In this document: in pieces, positions 15,510-22,203 of the stretch | Position numbering within the stretch: position 1 is the first letter of the stretch | How the letters are laid out: each line of letters begins with the position of its first letter | Made by a program: the position numbers and the translations under genes | Notes under the pieces: model-generated | Told to the model about the DNA's origin: nothing | Databases searched by the model: none | The model's input: the letters and a program-made list of their open reading frames with translations, nothing else | Assembly: GCA_016179965.1 (NCBI GenBank) | Contig: JACPCF010000063.1 | Location: 1-35,795, forward strand | Direction of reading: 5' to 3' | Length of the DNA stretch: 35,795 nt | Origin: Candidatus Rokuibacteriota bacterium | Lineage (GTDB): Bacteria > Methylomirabilota > Methylomirabilia > Rokubacteriales > CSP1-6

Positions 15510-16919
15510 ATGGACCGGCGGATCCTGGAGTTCATCGGGGACCTCAGGCGGGCGGAGATCCGTGTCTCGCCGTCGGAGGCCGTGGATGCGCTGGCCGCTT
15601 CGGCCGAGATCGGCCTCGTGGACCGCGAGACGTTCAAGACCGCCCTGGCCACCACGCTCATCAAGGAGTTCCGCGACCTCCCGACGTTCAACCGCCTCTT
15701 CGATCTCTACTTCCTCGACCTTCAGGCGCTCGGCGAGGGGTTGAAGAAGGCTCTGGGCCCGACGGACCCGAGAATCCAGGACCTGCTCGAGCGGCTCATG
15801 GCCCAGGAGGGCATGGAGGTTGATCCCCTGACCGAGCTCATTCTCCGGGGCGGGGGAACCGAGATGGAGATGGCCATCCGCCAGGGCGGCCAGCACGTGG
15901 GCCTCGAGCGGCTGATGTACTTCCTCCAGATCGGCTACTTCTCGCGGCGCATCCAGGACCGCTTCGACTGGGACGAGATCGAGCGGGACCTGGCCCGCCT
16001 GATGCGGCTCCTGGAGGCGCAGGGGCTGGATCCCGGGCAGCTCGCTCGCATCAGGAACTACCTCGATCTGCGCCTGGAGGCGTTCCGCCGGATGATCCGC
16101 CAGCACGTCGAGCGCGAGCTGGAGCGTCGCGCCTACCGCCAGGGGGAGAAGCTCACACGCGAGGTCCTCACGGAGAAGCCCCTCTTCGCCCTCACGGCCG
16201 ACGAAGTGGCGCAGATGAAATCCGTCGTCGCGCGGCTGGCCCGGAAGATCAAGGACGCTCTGGCCTTGCGTCAACGCCAAGAAGAGAAGGGACGCTTGGA
16301 TTCCCGGCGGACGGTGCGCAAAAGCCTCCAGTACGGCGGCATCCCCATGGAGCTCAAGTTCCGCCGCCGCCACCGGGAGAAGCCCAAGCTCATCACGATC
16401 TGCGACGTCTCCGACTCGGTGCGCAACGCCTCGCGCTTCATGCTCCAGCTCGTCTGGAGCCTCCAGGAGTGCTTCAGCCGCGTCCGCAGCTACGTCTTCG
16501 TCTCCGAGATCGCCGAGGTGACCCAGGCCTTCAACACCTATCCGGTGGAGAAGGCCATCGAGTGGGCTCTCCGCTCCTCGCCCGTGGACTATCACTGCCG
16601 CTCCGACTTCGGCTACGCCTTCAGCCGCTTCTGCCGCACGGAGCTGGAGAGCCTGGACCGGAAGACGACGATCCTGATCCTCGGCGACGCCCGCAATAAC
16701 TACAACGACCCCCAGCCCTGGGCGCTGAAGCACATGCGCGAGCGGGTCAAGGGAATCATCTGGCTCAACCCCGAGGGGCAGTGGGGGTGGGGGATCGGGG
16801 ATAGCGTGATGCCGCTTTACGCGCCCCACTCGGACATCGTGCGCGAGTGCCGGACGATCGGCCAGCTCGCCCAGGTGGTGGATAACCTCGTCCACCACTG
16901 GTGGCGACGCGGCCGCTAG
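15510..16919 (+). CDS. CoxE-type von Willebrand factor A protein
   Basis: The 469-residue protein has a long helical, charged N-terminal part (about 1-290) and a C-terminal VWA domain. The metal-ion-dependent adhesion site is complete: 'CDVSDSV' (Asp299, Ser301, Ser303), a Thr/Asp-type position in 'SDFGYAFSRF' and 'ILGDARNNY' at the end of strand 4. This layout is that of CoxE and related VWA proteins that act with a MoxR ATPase as a chelatase-like pair. The MoxR gene lies 1.2 kb upstream on the same strand. ATG 15510 is preceded by GAGAGG, 15 bases after the AbrB-PIN stop. The target enzyme is not in the window. Confidence 0.85.
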   Translation: MDRRILEFIGDLRRAEIRVSPSEAVDALAASAEIGLVDRETFKTALATTLIKEFRDLPTFNRLFDLYFLDLQALGEGLKKALGPTDPRIQDLLERLMAQEGMEVDPLTELILRGGGTEMEMAIRQGGQHVGLERLMYFLQIGYFSRRIQDRFDWDEIERDLARLMRLLEAQGLDPGQLARIRNYLDLRLEAFRRMIRQHVERELERRAYRQGEKLTREVLTEKPLFALTADEVAQMKSVVARLARKIKDALALRQRQEEKGRLDSRRTVRKSLQYGGIPMELKFRRRHREKPKLITICDVSDSVRNASRFMLQLVWSLQECFSRVRSYVFVSEIAEVTQAFNTYPVEKAIEWALRSSPVDYHCRSDFGYAFSRFCRTELESLDRKTTILILGDARNNYNDPQPWALKHMRERVKGIIWLNPEGQWGWGIGDSVMPLYAPHSDIVRECRTIGQLAQVVDNLVHHWWRRGR

Positions 16920-16929
16920 CCGGCGACCT

Positions 16930-17601
16930 CTAACCGACGATCACGTGCTCCGTCGTGAGGATGAAACGCATAGGTCCCGGAGCCAGGAAGCGTTCCCGGT
17001 CGGCGGCGGCCACCGCGTACTCGGGCGTCGCGGCCGCCGCGCGGATGGCCTCGGTCGAGTCGAACCAGGTGACGGCCAAGCCGTCGTAGGCGGGCGCGCG
17101 ACCCGCGTCGTAGGCCGCGCGGCGCGTGTGGCTCTGGACGTACCGCCGAAGCGCCGGGATCCGCGCCGCGATGGCCCCGTGGACCTCGCGCCAGTAGCTC
17201 TGGAAGTCCCCAACCCTCATGCTCGGTTTTCGCGTCAGGAACTCGACGTTCTTAATGTTGCCGGGGGAGACGGACCCTTCCTTGATCGTGTGCTCCTCGG
17301 TGACGAGGTACCCCATCGAGGCACGGTCGATGAAGTTGGCCTCGTCGGCCTGGACCCGTGCGTATTCGGGACTCCGCGTCATGGCCCGCAGCGCGTCCGT
17401 GTCGTCGGCCCAGACCTCGGCGATGCCGTCATAGATCGGCTCGCCCTTCCGGTAGCCGGCGGGCAGGGTGTGTGACTGGACGTACCGGCGCACGCCGGGC
17501 AGCCGCGTGACCACCTCGGGATGTCGCGTTCGCCAGTACGCCTGAAACTCGTCCACCGGCATCCCGGTCTTGCGCTTTAAGAACGTCACCACTTTGACCA
17601 T
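16930..17601 (-). CDS. Double EthD-domain protein
   Basis: The 223 residues consist of two tandem EthD-type ferredoxin-like domains. Each shows the family line 'F..YW...H..........RRYVQSHT' (here 'EFQAYWRTRHPEV' with 'RRYVQSHT' near 55 and 'DFQSYWREVHGAI' with 'RRYVQSHT' near 165), followed by 'YDGIAEVWADD' and 'YDGLAVTWFDS'. EthD-like proteins accompany various oxidative degradation systems and include enzymes and small-molecule binders. Two copies in one chain can replace the usual dimer. ATG 17601 is chosen because a TTGACG/TATCCA promoter ends six bases upstream. The stop lies 10 bases after the converging VWA gene. Confidence 0.83.
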   Translation of the reverse strand: MVKVVTFLKRKTGMPVDEFQAYWRTRHPEVVTRLPGVRRYVQSHTLPAGYRKGEPIYDGIAEVWADDTDALRAMTRSPEYARVQADEANFIDRASMGYLVTEEHTIKEGSVSPGNIKNVEFLTRKPSMRVGDFQSYWREVHGAIAARIPALRRYVQSHTRRAAYDAGRAPAYDGLAVTWFDSTEAIRAAAATPEYAVAAADRERFLAPGPMRFILTTEHVIVG

Positions 17602-17607
17602 ATTCAC

Positions 17608-17637
17608 TGGATACAGCGTGAACGACCGTGGCGTCAA
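17608..17637 (-). promoter_or_regulatory. Leaderless promoter of the EthD gene
   Basis: Minus strand: TTGACG (17637-17632), 18 bases, TATCCA (17613-17608), 6 bases, ATG at 17601. The final A of the -10 box is off consensus; the rest of the layout matches the PilZ promoter. Confidence 0.55.
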
Positions 17638-17752
17638 GCGGGTGAGGGGCGTCACCTCCTCGACTTCCAGTGTCGCGGAGAGAACACCGTCGGCGGCCTG
17701 ACCTCCCCGCCATCTATCCTTTTCTATTCAGTTTTTCGTAGATCCGGCCCTG

Positions 17753-17779
17753 GCAAACCTGTTGCAGCCGGAGGTTTGC
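17753..17779 (+). promoter_or_regulatory. Leader hairpin before the OmpA-like gene
   Basis: GCAAACCT (17753-17760) and AGGTTTGC (17772-17779) form an 8-base perfect stem with an 11-base loop, ending at the ribosome-binding site (AGGAGGG, 17780-17786). It could influence translation or mRNA stability. Confidence 0.4.
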
Positions 17780-17793
17780 AGGAGGGCAATGCC

Positions 17794-18336
17794 ATGGAAC
17801 GGATTGGCCGGGTTGGCGTCCTGATGTCGGTTCTCCTGATCGCGGCGGCCGGGTGCTCCTCGATAGAGTGGCTGCGCGGTCCGTCGAGCAAGAAAGAAGC
17901 GACGAGCGACCAGCGCAGGGAGGAGGAGCGGATCAGTCCCGGCTCCGACCGGCCGGACAGCCAGCCCGCGTCGCTGCCGGCGGCTAGCCGCGTCGCGAGC
18001 CAGAGTGAAGCCGTCCACGTCCTGTTCGCCTTCAACCGCTGGGACCTCAACGGCAGCGCGCAGACGGACCTCCTCTCTCTCGTGAAAAGGCTCAAGGAGA
18101 ATCCCAAGCTGGGCGTCGAGCTGGAGGGGTACGCCGATTCCGTCGGCTCGCGCGACTATAACCTGCAGCTCAGCCAGAAGCGGGTGGAGACCGTCCGCGG
18201 CTTCCTCGTAGACAAAGGGGTGGAGGCGCCGCGCATCCGGTCGGCCAGTCTGGGCCAGCTCCCCGACGCCGGCACCGCGGAGGAGCGGGCCAAGAACCGC
18301 CGGGTGACGGTCAAGCTGATGCTGCCGAAGGACTAG
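17794..18336 (+). CDS. OmpA/Pal-type outer-membrane lipoprotein
   Basis: This 180-residue envelope protein has a lipoprotein signal peptide (hydrophobic 'VGVLMSVLLIAAAGC', lipidated Cys21), a Ser/Asp-rich linker and a C-terminal OmpA-like peptidoglycan-binding domain. The latter has the standard 'ELEGYADSVGSRDYN..LS..R' block, including the Asp and Arg that hold diaminopimelate, and ends 'KNRRVTVKL'. It resembles Pal, but no tol genes are adjacent. It implies a diderm cell envelope. ATG 17794 follows AGGAGGG by 7 bases; a TTG at 17776 would place the ribosome-binding site inside the gene. The gene is monocistronic and followed by repeat copy 2. Confidence 0.9.
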   Translation: MERIGRVGVLMSVLLIAAAGCSSIEWLRGPSSKKEATSDQRREEERISPGSDRPDSQPASLPAASRVASQSEAVHVLFAFNRWDLNGSAQTDLLSLVKRLKENPKLGVELEGYADSVGSRDYNLQLSQKRVETVRGFLVDKGVEAPRIRSASLGQLPDAGTAEERAKNRRVTVKLMLPKD

Positions 18337-18342
18337 CGGCCC

Positions 18343-18378
18343 CCTCTCCCCGCTGGGGAGAGGAGAAGAGGTGAGGGG
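18343..18378. repeat. Interspersed palindromic repeat, copy 2
   Basis: The 9-base stem (18343-18351 with 18355-18363, loop GCT) is the same as in copy 1 with a different loop, and the following bases to 18378 match copy 1 exactly. It begins seven bases after the OmpA-like stop and a T-run follows at 18406-18410, so it may help end that transcript. Confidence 0.75.
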
Positions 18379-18391
18379 GAGTCAGGTGGGG

Positions 18392-18420
18392 TTGGGTGAG
18401 GGGGATTTTTCTGCTAGGCT
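18392..18420 (+). promoter_or_regulatory. Leaderless promoter of the selenoprotein operon
   Basis: TTGGGT (18392-18397), 17 bases, TAGGCT (18415-18420), 6 bases, ATG at 18427. No ribosome-binding site precedes the ATG. The second gene of the operon does have one (GGGAGG). Confidence 0.65.
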
Positions 18421-18426
18421 TGGCCC

Positions 18427-19500
18427 ATGCCCCGGACGACCAAGCGCTCCAACGGTCCCGACTCCCAGGCCGACGCCATCGAGGACCTCTACGCGCGGGG
18501 TGTGACCGACGGCCTGCCCGTCGTGCCGCCCACGCTCACCCGCGTGGAGAGGGCGGTCAAGGCGTCCGGGCGGCAGCCGGACGACCTGATCGCCCTGGTG
18601 CCGCCGAATTACGGCCGGGCCACCGTGGAGAAGATCGCGGTGAACGCGGTCATGGCGGGATGCCGGCCCGAGTACCTGCCGGTAGTTATCGCCGGGGTCG
18701 AGGCGATGTGCGACGAGGCTTTCGACCTCCATGGCCTCGGGGGCACCACTAATTCAGCCTCGCCTCTGTTCATTATCAACGGGCCGATCCGGAAGCGCCT
18801 CGACGTCAACTGTGGCGCCGGCGTCTTCGGACCGGGCTGGCGCGCGAACGCGACGATCGGCCGGGCCCTCCGGCTGATCGCCGTCAACCTCGGAGGAGCC
18901 CGTCCGGGGATCATCAGCATGTCCACCCTGGGCCACCCGGGCCGCTACACCTACTGCATCGGTGAAAACGAGGAGGAGAATCCCTGGGAGCCGCTCCACA
19001 TCGAGCACGGGTTCCCGCCGTCGGAGAGCACCGTGGCCGCCTTCGCGGGGGAGCCCGCCCTTGAGATCTACGACCACCGGAGCCGGGCCGCCAAGGATCT
19101 CCTGGCTACCATCGCCCGGAGCGTGGAGGTGATCTGGCACCACAAAGCCACCGCCCTCGGCGATACGCTCATCGTCCTGTCCCCCGAGCACGCCCGTACC
19201 ATCGCCGGAGACGGCTGGTCGAAGGCCGACATCCGGCGCTTCCTCTGGGAGCGCCTCCGGAAGCCGGTGAAGGACCTGCTGCCGGGCAGGGACGGTGGCG
19301 AGGGGCTCCCCGAGCACGTCCTGGCGAAGATCCCGAGCCCGGAAACCGACGAGACGCTGATCCCAAAGTTCCGCGCGCCCGAGCATCTCAAGATTCTGGT
19401 GGCCGGGGGGACGGCGGGGCGCTTTTCGGCGGTGATTCCCGGCTGGACGTTCCCCAACGGCTCGAACCTGGTGATCAAGAAGATCCAGATGCACGAGTGA
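18427..19500 (+). CDS. Conserved-looking partner of the UGSC selenoprotein, function unknown
   Basis: I cannot name this 357-residue soluble protein. It opens with a basic tail, then 'DLYARGVTDGLPVVPPT', a Cys in 'NAVMAGCRPEYLP', 'GGTTNSASPLFIINGPI', 'NCGAGVFGPGWRANATIGR', 'GENEEENPWEPLH' and ends with 'LVAGGTAGRFSAVIPGW' and 'LVIKKIQMHE'. The Gly- and Asn-rich blocks suggest a catalytic or cofactor-binding fold, and four Cys are spread through it. It is 12 bases upstream of the selenoprotein gene, so the two are likely subunits of one redox enzyme. A decayed second copy (20063-20284) keeps its first 21 and last 45 or so codons. ATG 18427 is fixed by the leaderless promoter. Confidence 0.8.
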   Translation: MPRTTKRSNGPDSQADAIEDLYARGVTDGLPVVPPTLTRVERAVKASGRQPDDLIALVPPNYGRATVEKIAVNAVMAGCRPEYLPVVIAGVEAMCDEAFDLHGLGGTTNSASPLFIINGPIRKRLDVNCGAGVFGPGWRANATIGRALRLIAVNLGGARPGIISMSTLGHPGRYTYCIGENEEENPWEPLHIEHGFPPSESTVAAFAGEPALEIYDHRSRAAKDLLATIARSVEVIWHHKATALGDTLIVLSPEHARTIAGDGWSKADIRRFLWERLRKPVKDLLPGRDGGEGLPEHVLAKIPSPETDETLIPKFRAPEHLKILVAGGTAGRFSAVIPGWTFPNGSNLVIKKIQMHE

Positions 19501-19512
19501 GGGAGGAAAATC

Positions 19513-20040
19513 ATGCCGAAGGACGATCTTTACCTGGATCCCACCGACTCGGTGGCTGTGCCGCGGAAGACTGCTCAGCGGCCGGCGACACTCGACGGCA
19601 AGGTGGTCACGCTCCTCGACATCTCCAAGGCCAAGGGGGATCACCTCCTCGACCGCATTGAGGAGCTGCTCCGGGAGCGCGCCAAGCCCAAGGCGATCCT
19701 CCGCCGGAAGAAGCCGACCTTTGCCCGCCCGGCGCCCGATGACCTCCGGCAGCAGATCCTGAAGGAGAGCCACGTCGTCATCGAAGGTCTGGCCGACTGA
19801 GGGTCGTGCACAACGTGCAGTGTGCACGACGGCGTGTTCTTCGAGGATCAGGGGCTCCCGACGGCGACGGTGATCTCTTCGGAGTTCGTGAAGGCGGCGC
19901 GGGCTCAAGCCGACGCGCTTGGTGCGCGGGAGTACCGGCCGGTGGTGGTCCCGCACCCGATCCAGCCGCTCACGCGCGAGGAGGTGCGGCTCCTGGCCGA
20001 CAAGGCCATTGACGAGATCCTCGCCCGCCTGACCCGGTAG
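19513..20040 (+). CDS. UGSC-motif selenoprotein (TGA at 19798-19800 read as Sec)
   Basis: Read through, the frame gives 175 residues with selenocysteine at 96: 'IEGLAD-U-GSCTTCSVHDG'. The stretch after the TGA stays open for 79 codons, keeps protein-like composition ('EDQGLPTATVISSEF', 'VVVPHPIQPLTREE') and has no ribosome-binding site or ATG of its own. U-G-S-C is the signature of the UGSC-containing selenoprotein family known from environmental genomes; its function is not established, but Sec next to two Cys points to redox chemistry. A hairpin starts two bases after the TGA. GGGAGG at 19501-19506 serves ATG 19513. Naive gene calling would give a 95-residue protein plus a small GTG-started frame at 19822. 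Confidence 0.87.
19803..19830 (+). promoter_or_regulatory. Bacterial SECIS-like hairpin
   Basis: Nine perfect base pairs (19803-19811 with 19822-19830) close a 10-base loop. An alternative fold pairs 19814-19819 with 19823-19828 around the loop GTG, placing a loop G at +20 from the TGA, which fits the bacterial SECIS rule (G in the first two loop positions, 16 to 37 bases after UGA). SelB would bind this element. Confidence 0.7.
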
Positions 20041-20062
20041 CGGCGCTCGCTCGGAAGCGCTC

Positions 20063-20284
20063 GTGCCCCGGACAACGAGGCGCCCCAGCCGGTCCGGCTC
20101 GGAGGCGGATCCCATCGAGGACCTCCCTGTGGTGATCGCCGGCGTCGAAGTTCCGCGCGCGGGAGAACCTGAAGGTCCTCGTGGCCGGGGGGACGGCGGG
20201 GCGCTTCACGGCGGTCGTGGCAGCTGGCCGTTCGCCAACGCGCCCTCGAGCCTGGTGATCAAGAAGATCCGGTTCCCGTCCTAG
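20063..20284 (+). pseudogene. Decayed copy of the UGSC partner gene (18427-19500)
   Basis: Three pieces of the 357-residue protein survive in order. 20063-20125 encodes 'PRTTRRPSRSGSEADPIEDL', matching the N-terminus; 20124-20150 keeps 'PVVIAGVE' (residues 84-92 of the parent); 20148-20220 keeps 'KFRARENLKVLVAGGTAGRF', and 20224-20284 keeps 'LVIKKIRF'. About 800 bases in between are gone and the last pieces are in different frames. The copy therefore arose by duplication, possibly of the whole selenoprotein operon, and then lost its middle. Its final TAG shares the CTAG at 20281-20284 with the stop of the gene on the other strand. Confidence 0.82.
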
Positions 20285-20781
20285 GCCAGGCGCCAGACGC
20301 GGCCCTGGGGTGGCTCGTCGGTCAGGGTGAACTGGGGCAGCGCGATCTCCGGCGACAGGTCCTGGAAGAGGACGCGGACGCGCTTGCCGATGGCGACGTG
20401 CTCCTCGCGCTCCGGCGTGAAATCCGGCTTCACCAGGTTGGCGATCATGCGGAGCCCCTCGTCGGGCGTCGGGCTGCCCCGCTGCTCGTCCAGCTCGACC
20501 AGCACCACGGGGTAGGGCGCCCAGTCCCTGAAGCCGGGCTGGATCGCCTGGACCACGATCTCGTAGGAGTGGATCGTCCCCTTGCCGCTCACCTCCTGCC
20601 ACGACCAGCCGAGGTCGCCGCACCAGGGGCAGCCGTGGCTCGGCGGATAGCGTAAAAGCCCGCAGGCCGCGCACTTCCTCATGACGAGTTTGTGCTCGCG
20701 TGCCGTTTTCACGTATTCGCGCCACTCGGAATCGTTCTCCGGCACGATCAGGTTCATCCCGCGGTACTCAACGTTCGGCAT
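20281..20781 (-). CDS. Zn-ribbon/OB-fold acyl-CoA-associated protein (DUF35 type)
   Basis: The 166 residues show a four-Cys zinc ribbon near 36-53 ('KCAACGLLRYPPSHGCPWCG') followed by an OB-fold with 'GKGTIHSYEIV' and 'PYPVVLVELDE', the two-domain layout of DUF35 proteins. These partner thiolase-like proteins or hydratases acting on CoA esters, as in the Ltp2-ChsH2 retro-aldolase of sterol side-chain degradation. A thiolase-like gene and an acyl-CoA dehydrogenase lie upstream in the same run, supporting such a role. ATG 20781 is five bases after the dehydrogenase stop. Confidence 0.85.
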   Translation of the reverse strand: MPNVEYRGMNLIVPENDSEWREYVKTAREHKLVMRKCAACGLLRYPPSHGCPWCGDLGWSWQEVSGKGTIHSYEIVVQAIQPGFRDWAPYPVVLVELDEQRGSPTPDEGLRMIANLVKPDFTPEREEHVAIGKRVRVLFQDLSPEIALPQFTLTDEPPQGRVWRLA

Positions 20782-20786
20782 CCGTC

Positions 20787-21941
20787 TTATCCCCGGCGCT
20801 GGGTGAAGCGACGGCCGAGGATCTCGGCCGCGATCAGATTCCGCATAGCCTGGACCGTCCCGCCGCCGATCGTGAACATGCGGACGTCGCGGAGCATCCG
20901 CTCGAGCGGCAGCTCCCGCGAGTAGCCGTCGCCGCCAAACACCTGGAGCGCCTGGCTCGTCACCTCGATGGCGCTCTCGGCGGCGAACGTCTTCGCGAGG
21001 GCGGCCTCGAATTTGTCCGGGAGGCCGTCGCCGGCGTTGACGGCGGCCCGGTGGATGAGCAGGCGGGAGGCCTCGAGCTTCAGGATCATGTCGGCTAGCA
21101 TCCACTGGATCCCCTGGAACTCGCAGATCTCCCGGCCGAACTGTCGCCGCGTCTTGGAGAAGGCGAGCGCCTCCTCATAGGCGCCCTGGGCGATCCCCAG
21201 GGCCACGGTGGCGGCGCCGAGGCGCTGGGCGTTGTAGGCCGCCATCAGCTTGCCGAAGCCGTCCTTGCCCACGACCAGGTTGTCGGCCGGGACCTCGCAG
21301 TTCTTGAAGATGAGCATCCCCTCCGGGATCCCGCGGAGCCCGAGCGTGGGGATCCGCGGCCCCAGCGTGAAGCCCGGTGCCCCCCGCTCCACGACGAGGG
21401 CGCCGATCCCCAGGTCGCCGCCGGCCTCGACCAGGCGGCAGAAGACCAGGTGGAGGTGGGAGATGCCCGCCCCGGTGATCCAGCGCTTGGTCCCGTTGAG
21501 GATCCAGCGGTCGCCTTTCCGCACCGCGGTCGCGGCCATGTCCGTCGCCGCCGTCCCCGCCTCGGGCTCCGTGATGCAGATCGCCGGCTTATCACCCTCG
21601 ACGACCTTCGGCAGCCAGCGCCGCTTCTGGGCGTCCGTCGCGTAGTGGACGACGGCCGACACGACGCCGAGGTTCGCGTCCACCACGATCCGTCCCGAGA
21701 TGCCGCACGCCTTGGCCACCTCCTCGATGACCAGGACCGTGTCGAAGATCGTGCGCTCGGCGCCGCCGTAGGCTTTGGGCACCGTCATCCCCATGAAGCC
21801 GGCCTCGACGAGGTCCTTGACGTTCTCCCAGGGGTACTCCTCCGTCTGGTCCCAGCGGGGCGCCCGTCCGCGGAAGGTCTCGGCAAGCTCGCGCGCCCGG
21901 GCCTTCAAGGCCTTCTGCTCGGACGAAAGAGGATAGCTCAT
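20787..21941 (-). CDS. Acyl-CoA dehydrogenase
   Basis: This 384-residue FAD enzyme of the acyl-CoA dehydrogenase family introduces an alpha-beta double bond into an acyl-CoA. Landmarks are 'AICITEPEAGTAATDM' and 'NGTKRWITGAG' (the FAD/acyl-binding central region), 'RRQFGREICEFQGIQWMLAD' (helical C-terminal domain) and 'QVFGGDGYSRELPLERMLRD' (ACADs signature 2). The expected length is present. Which acyl chain it uses is not evident, but the neighbours (thiolase-like, OB-fold) suggest a side-chain or branched-chain CoA ester. ATG 21941 follows GGAGGAG and overlaps the previous stop (ATGA). Confidence 0.94.
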   Translation of the reverse strand: MSYPLSSEQKALKARARELAETFRGRAPRWDQTEEYPWENVKDLVEAGFMGMTVPKAYGGAERTIFDTVLVIEEVAKACGISGRIVVDANLGVVSAVVHYATDAQKRRWLPKVVEGDKPAICITEPEAGTAATDMAATAVRKGDRWILNGTKRWITGAGISHLHLVFCRLVEAGGDLGIGALVVERGAPGFTLGPRIPTLGLRGIPEGMLIFKNCEVPADNLVVGKDGFGKLMAAYNAQRLGAATVALGIAQGAYEEALAFSKTRRQFGREICEFQGIQWMLADMILKLEASRLLIHRAAVNAGDGLPDKFEAALAKTFAAESAIEVTSQALQVFGGDGYSRELPLERMLRDVRMFTIGGGTVQAMRNLIAAEILGRRFTQRRG

Positions 21942-22183
21942 CGTCGTTTCTCCTCCGGGGCCCCGGCCCGGGGCTGGATCCAGACGTGATCGCCGCGGGG
22001 CAGGAGCCGCTCGGCGCGCTCCGGGTCACCCGCGCGGAAGCACTCCTCGATCAACCTCTCGTGGAAGACGTCCCGCTGCGCGCGGCTCCCGCCGATCTCG
22101 ATGATGCGCGGTCTCAGCGGCTCGATGAGCTGGATCGTCCGGGACGTCGCCGTGACCGACAGACCGTACGCGTCAGCCGGCAT
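21938..22183 (-). CDS. Small unknown protein in the acyl-CoA operon
   Basis: I do not recognise this 81-residue, charged protein. It begins 'MPADAYGLSVTATSRTIQLI' and ends with a basic 'EEKRR' tail. There is no signal peptide or Cys. The start ATG 22183 is supported by a TATCAT box seven bases upstream, and the end by a four-base overlap (ATGA) with the acyl-CoA dehydrogenase start. The central part ('RDVFHERLIEECFRAGDPER') looks helical and could be a small regulatory or assembly factor. It may be the only start for the dehydrogenase transcript, since the thiolase-like gene ends 20 bases before it. Confidence 0.6.
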   Translation of the reverse strand: MPADAYGLSVTATSRTIQLIEPLRPRIIEIGGSRAQRDVFHERLIEECFRAGDPERAERLLPRGDHVWIQPRAGAPEEKRR

Positions 22184-22190
22184 GGCGCGG

Positions 22191-22196
22191 ATGATA
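22191..22196 (-). promoter_or_regulatory. -10 box before the small acyl-CoA-operon gene
   Basis: TATCAT on the minus strand ends seven bases before ATG 22183. No convincing -35 box is seen, as it would lie inside the end of the thiolase-like gene. Confidence 0.35.
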
Positions 22197-22203
22197 GCAC
22201 ATT

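Noticed and set aside
15507-16898. A 463-codon open frame on the minus strand opposite the VWA gene
   Set aside because: It is a GC-driven shadow; the plus strand has a complete CoxE-type protein with an intact metal site, and the antisense product shows no recognisable motifs.
19822-20040. A separate GTG-started gene after the TGA
   Set aside because: It is in frame with the upstream coding region, has no ribosome-binding site and begins within the hairpin; read-through of TGA as Sec explains it.
20063-20284. A separate 73-codon gene after the selenoprotein
   Set aside because: It contains shuffled frames of the gene at 18427-19500 with large deletions, so it is a pseudogene.
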